Assembly: GCA_900155495.1 (NCBI GenBank) | Contig: FTLJ01000181.1 | Coordinates: 1-64,000, forward strand | Direction: 5' to 3' | Origin: Porogramme epimiltina | Lineage: Eukaryota > Basidiomycota > Agaricomycetes > Polyporales > Polyporaceae | Length of the DNA stretch: 64,000 nt | Shown: positions 57,532 through 64,000 of the stretch, piece after piece | Layout of the letters: every line of letters begins with the position of its first letter | How positions within the stretch are numbered: position 1 is the stretch's first letter | Translations under genes and position numbers: made by a program | The notes under the pieces: model-generated | Database searches by the model: none | Told to the model about the DNA's origin: nothing | What the model saw: only the letters and a program-made list of their open reading frames with translations

Positions 57532-60036
57532 ATGATTCCCGACTTCTCTGACGTCAACGCTGAGCTTTCATTGTCTTCCCCCTCCCATCCGTCCAAGAAT
57601 CCTCCCACTACCGTCACTGGGTCAGAGAGGGTTGCCGAGAAGAACCCAGGTATCAAGTATGTTACTTGGAGCTTTAACAAGATCTCCAAGAACTGGGAAT
57701 ACAACAACACCCTCGACGCCCTCGACGTTCCTGCAGAGCGCGTAGAGCCTCTCGGGACTGATGAGACGGAAATCGACTGGGAGGAATACTGCTTTATTGT
57801 GGTACGAAAGGAGGCGGAGCCGCAAACAGAGCAGACACCTGGTCCCTGGACGACGCCAAACCTTCGGCAGACATTCGGTTCAAGCAAGCCAGGGATCTCG
57901 TTCTACTTCTACCTTCAAGACACGTCGTTAATCAAGGCATGTCAGGAAGTCATGGGAACGCAATGCGGAGTCTCTTGGAATATTCGTCCTGTTAAGGTAC
58001 TTTCGCAGTTCACTTGCCAGCTTGTCATGGCGATCAATGCATTTACATTACTCTCGCTATGCACAGCTTGCACCCGAACTTGCCATAGCCTCCTTCCGCC
58101 AGCTTGAGGAGTACTATGAAGGAATGCTATCGAGCTTGAATCTACGCGGAGACGACGACGAGGGCGCTGTGAAGTCGCTCGAGCTTTTCGTTAGCTACCT
58201 CCGCGACAACTACCACCACACCCTCTCAAGCATCTCTAATCTCTTGTCGTGCGGAGAGATCACATTCGACCTTTTCTACGCTATCCTGATCCCTGGGACT
58301 ACCTTCGTCACGCGATGTCCCGTCACAGGAGAGCTTCAAGCATTGCGCCTGCTGAGCTGGACGCTCGTCAAAGAGTCCGAAAACGGGCCCTTTTACCTCC
58401 TCCGCCTAGAGAGTCTCGAAACCGCGATGGGTGTTATAGCGAGTAGCGGAGTGAAGGACGCCGGTCAAGGCTTCGGGATGATGGTGAGTTACCGCGCGGT
58501 ATACGAGTTCCAGTACGTCGAGAAGATACACGAGCAAGCCATCTACCCTATGAAATACGACCCTGAAGTAGACGAGCACACGGCTATGTTGGTCGAGCGT
58601 GGGCGCAAATGGGCAAACCTGAATGACGTCTTCCATATGGAGTACCGAGGCATGGCAGTCAAGGCTCAAACGGAGACACCGGATTACAATATCCACACAA
58701 GTACTATCAGGAGTCGTATCCGGAAGCGCTTGGTGAACATCAACTCGCGGATCATGATTGATGTAGGTAAGTAGCAATCACGACGGTACATTTCGACGAG
58801 CGTTCTGCTGACTTTGTCAACTCAGAAAACTTCCCGATGCAGCCCGAAGATAGACCGACTCTTTTCGAAGAAACCGACCACCCTATGCTATTCCGGTCGA
58901 CACCGAAGGTGAGACTCCTATCCCGGAAGACAAGTGCGGCGTTGCTGGATGATGAAGACCTCCTCCTCGCGTCAACCGTTGTATATGGACTGAGCCTTTC
59001 CGATAACATGTGGCGTAAGGATCATTGCGTGTGCTTATGACGTCATTACTGCAGACTGATACAAATGTTTAGTGGCCTTCAATGTGAATAACGTCAAAGA
59101 CATAACTTGGAATGCAGAAGCCTTCGAAAGTCTCGTTCTCCAGGAAGATCGTAAGACTCTCCTACGTTCCCTCGTAGAAGTGAGTCGTGACGACAGGACG
59201 CAACCTGACCATAAAGTTTTCGGCGACTTCGTGCCCGGCAAGGGGCACGGTTTTGTGATCAGTCTCTCCGGGCCACCAGGCGTCGGGAAAACACTCTCTG
59301 CGGAAGCCATGAGTGAGCATTTACGGCGTCCGCTGTATATGGTCGGCAGCGGACAACTCAGCATGAGCGCGGAGACCTTGAATCAACAGCTTGGAAAGGC
59401 TTGCGATCTGGCAACCAGGTGGAACGCGGTGTTGTTGATCGATGAAGTAAGCATAAATCCTCAGTGCCCTAGTTTACGCGCACATGCTAACTGGATCTTC
59501 TTTTATAGGCGGACATATTCTTAGAAAAACGGACTATGGGAGTTCCCTGGCACAATGCGCTGGTCGCGGTGTTCCTCCGTCACATCGAGTACCACCGGTG
59601 CATCCTTTTCCTTACAAGCAACCGTGTCGACACCTTCGACCAGGCCTTCCTCTCCCGATTCCACGTGGCGCTACGCTTTGATTCGCTTACCTTCGAGGTC
59701 CGGTCAAACATTTGGCAATCATTCCTCAGGAAAGTCGGTTCGGAACTACCCGACAACATCGTCGCAGAGCTTGCCAAGAGAGACCTCAATGGGAGGCAGA
59801 TCAAGAACGTATGCCAGACCGCGTCGTCCCTTGCGCTCAGCCGAGGGGAGAAAATACAACATTCTCACCTCTTGGAGGCGTTGAAGGCATTGGAGGAACT
59901 TGTGTACCAGCTCACTACCTCGCGCATAGTCCTCACTATGCACACAGCCTTACACCGATTGAAGACCCTAGTTACCTTGGAGAAGATGGTTTACGTAGCA
60001 ATCTTCATTTTTGCGTTCTATGCCTTGTTTTGTTAG
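57532..60036 (+). CDS. AAA+ ATPase with N-terminal DUF7025-type region and C-terminal membrane segment (AAA3)
   Basis: Five exons (57532-57996, 58067-58766, 58826-59014, 59073-59446, 59509-60036) give 751 residues. It begins MIPDFSDVNAELSLSSPSHP, close to AAA2, and repeats the family blocks VKYVTWSFNK-type (here IKYVTWSFNKISKNWEY), DYLRDN-like NYHHTLSSISNLLSCGEIT and YPMKYDPEVDEHTAMLVERG. The AAA+ core has GPPGVGKT, VLLIDEADIFLEKR, LFLTSNRVDTFDQAFLSRFH and LNGRQIKNVCQTASSLAL. The last residues form a hydrophobic segment (YVAIFIFAFYALF). The four intron positions match AAA2. The frame is open upstream to 57451, but 57532 matches AAA2's start and follows a TATA-like box. No HET gene is adjacent to this copy within the window. 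Confidence 0.87.
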
Positions 60037-62254
60037 TACGTTGCAGTAATCAATGCCCAAGAATTGAGTGTCTTCAAAGTCGTCCGTTTGTACTTCAACG
60101 ACGTTTTTCTCGCTAGCCTGTGTAGAGCATAAATGAAGATTTCTTGCTCGTCGCTTCAGTGAGTACTCATGACACGTTCCCGTTGACCATGCCTTGCAAA
60201 GCTTGCCGATAGGAGTCGGGTTGAGTGGAGTAGTTTCCGTCAGGGCGCTTCAGAGGTCGTCGAGTCGCGCGCCGAGGACCGCGAGCGTCATTTGAGTCGA
60301 GAAACCTGCCCCCTTGGACAATTTCTCCGGCCTCTCATCTTTGTCGTCCTCCCTGTCCTCTTCATCTGCACATGATGGACTATTCTTTCATCTCCCGCAC
60401 CTCCCGCCGCCCTCCCCAAAGAAAAGTGCTCTAGGCGCTGACTGGATTACAGTGCCTCAACTCAGTCCGTGAAGAACACGGCTCAGCTCATGGATTATAA
60501 GCAACGACGCCGGGCTCCCGACGGAGGCTGTAGTATTTCTGTCATACGTTGTGTAAGTACTTATCTGTGCTCTCAATCTGTCTTTCCGCTCACAATGTAC
60601 TAGCTGGGAAGGCTACCGTAGAAGTATGAGGAAGTATGCATCCGGCTCGATCCCCCACCATACTATCTCGTGTCGAACCCCATTGTCCCCCCTTGACAAG
60701 TGAATCCTGCACCTGTTGAATGCTTAAAACCTCAACACTTTGAAGAGACTGGGATATATGCTAGTGAGTGGGTCGTTCTTTGATGTTTGCAGCGTTGGAT
60801 AGGGCATAGGGGAGCAAGTAGTAGTAGGAGTTTGGATGCATACAGAGGCAGCACCTTGCAATTTCCAACGTGGAGCTCCCGGTTGTGAACACGGAATATA
60901 TGAAACAGAGGGGTCCAAGTTATCTTGAGAATGGTAGACTGAGATAACCTCGATAGCACCCCCGTCAGCGACTGTAATACGCCAAAGGCTATTGCGAAGT
61001 CCGGTAAATGCCTCTTTGCATATCCCAGACGGCCTGATTGTGAGTGCCGCCTCCCTCGCTTTGAAGTCTTACTAACCTATGCTACCAGTCTTGATTCCTC
61101 CGAGAAGGCTACACTTTCAATTCGACATGCTAGAACTCGTCTCGACCAATTGTCCAAATTCTCACTCCTTGGCATCCGCTCGTCGTAGTAGGCCGCACCG
61201 GTCCATGCTTTGGAGGTCATCACATCCTCGTATCGTTTCCATCTTCTGATTAGTAGCGCCATGTTCTTCGGTATGTGGCCTTATTTTCTCCTCATTCATG
61301 AAGAGCCTCCTGAATCGTCTACTCATCTCCCCACCTTCAAGGTAGTGCCCTACGTACCCACATCGCTTTTAACGCAAACGCATCCGTGCTCGAACATTGG
61401 TTTCAACTTTTAAATCGTACCGTACACTTTACTCGTACGTCATGGATTCATCGACCGCTCGTATGACATCTCGTTCTCATTCACTGCACGTGTTCTAGCT
61501 TCGCAGTGTCCTTTCCGAGGGTCTCCACAGAAGGTACTGCTCCTGCCTCTCCCGCAATTGTTCACAACTTCCGGCCTCTCAACAACCCTGTCGGACCACG
61601 CTGGGTGTACACCGCCTGCCATCAAACTGTGCCTCGAGGTGTTCCTCGGTGGGCCCACGTCTGATGAGCGCATCAGGTGCGCCCTTGGTCTTGAGGATCT
61701 GCCTTCAGGACTATTATACCAATGCGCTCACCAGCGACGGTTGTTCAATACGATTTCCAATATCTACACACCCCAGCACAGAGTCAATCTCACCGCCTCC
61801 CCTCGGGTGCCGTACATTTCTCACGTTCCTTTTCCCCGACCTTCTTCGATCTGCGACTGTAATACCGAAGGCAGCTCTAAGTCCGGGCTACGTTACAACA
61901 CTTGTCATTATCTGTGCACGATGTCAAGATAGGACGTATTAGGGTTTGGACGCCCGTACCGCCTCGACGCCTTGCGGCCCTCCTCATGGCCGACTGGGAG
62001 CTTCTTCGACCACATCGTGACTCCTATCGGTCCCGTTATGTGCATTAATTGCCAAGACGCCTTCAATTGGCATTGGACAAGGCCGTTTTGAGTCAAGGAG
62101 TCATTCATGCGACCACATCGGGACCCCGCCGCCGACCGACTCGGAGTTTCCTTTCTAGGAACTGGCCTAGAAGACGCATATAAAGGTTTCAATCCCATTG
62201 TTTTACTCTGCCTGAGCACTACTCCTTCGCTACCACATCGCAAGTAGCCCCAAC
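60037..62254. other. Long gene-poor gap upstream of AAA4
   Basis: About 2.2 kb without a convincing gene. Two segments near 60960-61005 and 61850-61895 share a degenerate word (gcgactgtaatac... then ...agtccggg). Several frames of 60-125 codons around 60724-60959, 61077-61262 and 61558-61942 are unrecognised. Either a heavily decayed gene or non-coding DNA. A TATA-like catataaagg at about 62177 should serve AAA4. Confidence 0.35.
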
Positions 62255-64000
62255 ATGCGCCGTTTCTTGTCCCGTCGCCCTTCCGCCGGATCTACCGTTG
62301 TCCACGATGCCGAGAAAGCTTCTCCCTTCGTGCCCACATTCCAGCCTTCACCATCCTTTTACAACTCGCGTGGTCAGCGGGTAGTCCACGAAGACGAGCC
62401 GGAAGATGACGAAAACTCGACGGCTGCGCTCGTCGCCCCTGCGTTACCCCCGCCTTCTCCAAACTTGAAGGTGAAGCGTGTAGACTGCTTCTACAGCAAC
62501 TGGTCGAAGGCGTGGAAGTATCGGAACACATCCGCCAAGGTCCGCGCAGACGCGCTCCAGACCGTCGGGAACGGCACGGACGGCACAGGTCCCGACCCAT
62601 GGATTAGCTACTGCTTCGTTGTTGTGCGCAAGATTCCGCAGGCGGTTGACGGAGAGCAGCGGGAGCCGACCTTCCAGGTGGTGGTGAAGAGTCCCTACTT
62701 GCTCATCGCGTGCAAGGAGGTGATTGGGAAGGTTAGGGGCGTTTCATGGACGGCAGAGCCTCTTGAGGTACGTTCATGTCGAGGACTCCGGTATTCCAGA
62801 TGTGCTAATACATCATGTACAGCTCGACCCTCTCCTTCTCCTTGCATTCCTCCCGAAGTTTGAGAAGTATCAGGACGATCTCAAGGGCAAGACTTCGCGT
62901 ACGGCTTCAGAGAGTCACGTGCTGACGACCGTTGGGGTGCTCATCGACTACCTCCGCAAGGACTACGCCGCGACGCTCGCCAAAGTCGCGAACCTCACCG
63001 AGCACGGCGAGATCACATTCGACACTCTCTTCGCGGTGTTCGTTCCGGGAACGCGCCTCATTGCCGACTGCCCTGTCACTGGAGAGCCTCGCGCGTTCGA
63101 ACTCGTGAGCGCGACGAAGGTGCAGAGCATCTCCGGCGGGGGCGTATACGACCTTATCTGCGAGAGCGTCGACGCGGCGCGTGACACGGATCCGGAAAGC
63201 GACGGTGGAGCCGGCCTAGGCGCGGCCGCCTTCAATCCCGCGGCGCCTAGGTTCGACCCGCACGTTTTTATGCCGCCACCCCCGATGCCTGGGCAGATAG
63301 GTGTCGACGCGGCCATGCAGCGCGCAAGTGGGAAGACGTTCGGGCGCGTTCAGAGCCGTATTTTCATCAAGCATTTCAAGGGGACGACGAAGATTAACAG
63401 CTTGGACGCCTACCCGATCGAGTATCATGCGAACCCGGGTGCGCTGGAAATGGCTCTGATAGAACGCGGCAAGAAGTGGCTGTCCCTGCGGGGTATCCAT
63501 CACATGCAGTATACTGGCGCGGCAACGTATACGGTGATGATAGGCACCGAGAAGAAGGGCATCAAGTTCAACGTAAGGTTTTCCTCGGTTTACACCACGT
63601 CATAAGTACTGACATTGGTTCGTCTTTTAAGGTGAAGTCTCGGATCATGATTGACCGAGGTAAGTTCTTGTTTGCTCTTAGTGTGTTATGAAGGAGAGAT
63701 TGATGTAATCCCTAGGCAACTTCAGGCGTTTGAACCCTGGCTATGAGATGCCGAATGTCAAGTCGGATGCACCCATGCCTCCTCCTAATGTGCCAGACCA
63801 GTACGGTAACTACCCTCCGTCGCCACCGCCTATTCCTTATAACCCTAGTACGTCTGGTTTGTGCCGAATCTGCTACTTCTGTGACTGACAACCACCTCCA
63901 GACGGGTTTGTTCCAACCTTCCAAACTCGTGCACGGATGCCCTCTGAGCGGGACGAGCTTACGGAGGATGAGCTTATGCTCACGCCCTCGGTGCTTTACG
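62255..64000 (+). CDS. AAA+ ATPase family protein, N-terminal part (AAA4, runs off window)
   Basis: Exons 62255-62767, 62823-63572, 63632-63659, 63716-63847 and 63902 onward are visible and stay open to the window end. It shares the N-terminal family region with AAA1-3: FYSNWSKAWKYRNTS, SYCFVVVRKIPQ, DYLRKDYAATLAKVANLTEH, GEITFDTLFAVFVPGTRLIA and YPIEYHANPGALEMALIERG. It differs by a longer leader (MRRFLSRRPSAGSTV), a Gly/Pro/Met-rich insert of about 45 residues near residues 310-360 (VFMPPPPMPGQIGVD) and a proline-rich linker. The ATPase core expected next (after ELTEDELMLTPSVLY, equivalent to the VVYGLSLSD region of AAA2 and AAA3) lies beyond the window. Exon 3 is only 28 nt. Confidence 0.85.

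Noticed and set aside
1..64000. CRISPR arrays, bacterial operons or intact transposons
   Set aside because: The gene structure is eukaryotic with spliceosomal introns. No regularly spaced repeats, terminal repeats or transposase domains were found.

Overview
The window is nuclear DNA of a mushroom-forming basidiomycete (Agaricomycetes; a Polyporales-type white-rot fungus is my best guess, by inference). The evidence is short GT-AG introns of about 50-60 nt in nearly every gene, GC-rich exons, and families typical of this group: FunK1 kinases, HET-domain proteins, BTB and F-box-like expansions, an FKS1 glucan synthase and a secreted thaumatin-like protein. I saw no tRNA, rRNA, CRISPR array or intact transposon.

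Layout. 0-5 kb: a 2-oxoglutarate/Fe(II) oxygenase behind a cluster of TGAAACA boxes, then a membrane-anchored DUF3712/AsmA-like protein. 5-18 kb: an inverted set of BTB and F-box-like paralogues (BTB and F-box-like leftward, F-box-like and BTB rightward) with a decayed BTB copy near the middle, enclosing a GH5 steryl-glucosidase-type gene and an APC-family permease. 19-34 kb: an isoaspartyl peptidase/asparaginase gene, a divergent AAA+ ATPase / HET-domain pair, and a tandem segmental duplication carrying two 3' relics of the asparaginase gene, one kinase-deleted FunK1 relic and one intact FunK1 gene. 34-46 kb: FKS1, two more BTB genes and a multi-pass membrane protein, all leftward. 47-49 kb: a secreted aspartic protease. 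50-64 kb: a second HET / AAA+ divergent pair in mirror orientation, then a thaumatin-like gene and two further AAA+ genes, the last running off the window.

How the genes may work together. FKS1, the asparaginase, the protease, the permease and the GH5 enzyme look like ordinary metabolic, cell-wall or secreted functions. The strongest candidate for an undescribed system is the HET/AAA+ module. Two HET genes each sit head to head with an AAA+ gene (start codons 351 and 543 bp apart), and the two pairs lie about 27 kb apart in opposite order. All three complete AAA+ proteins and both HET proteins end in one hydrophobic C-terminal segment, as tail-anchored proteins do. HET domains are known death-inducing modules in fungal allorecognition. 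A membrane-tethered HET effector co-regulated with a membrane-tethered AAA+ remodeller is a testable inference, not something shown by the sequence alone.

Gene models were built by joining exons at splice sites that keep frame. Exon sums were checked as multiples of three for the oxygenase, DUF3712, BTB, F-box-like, GH5, asparaginase, FunK1, HET and complete AAA+ genes. The other models are less exact at internal junctions.
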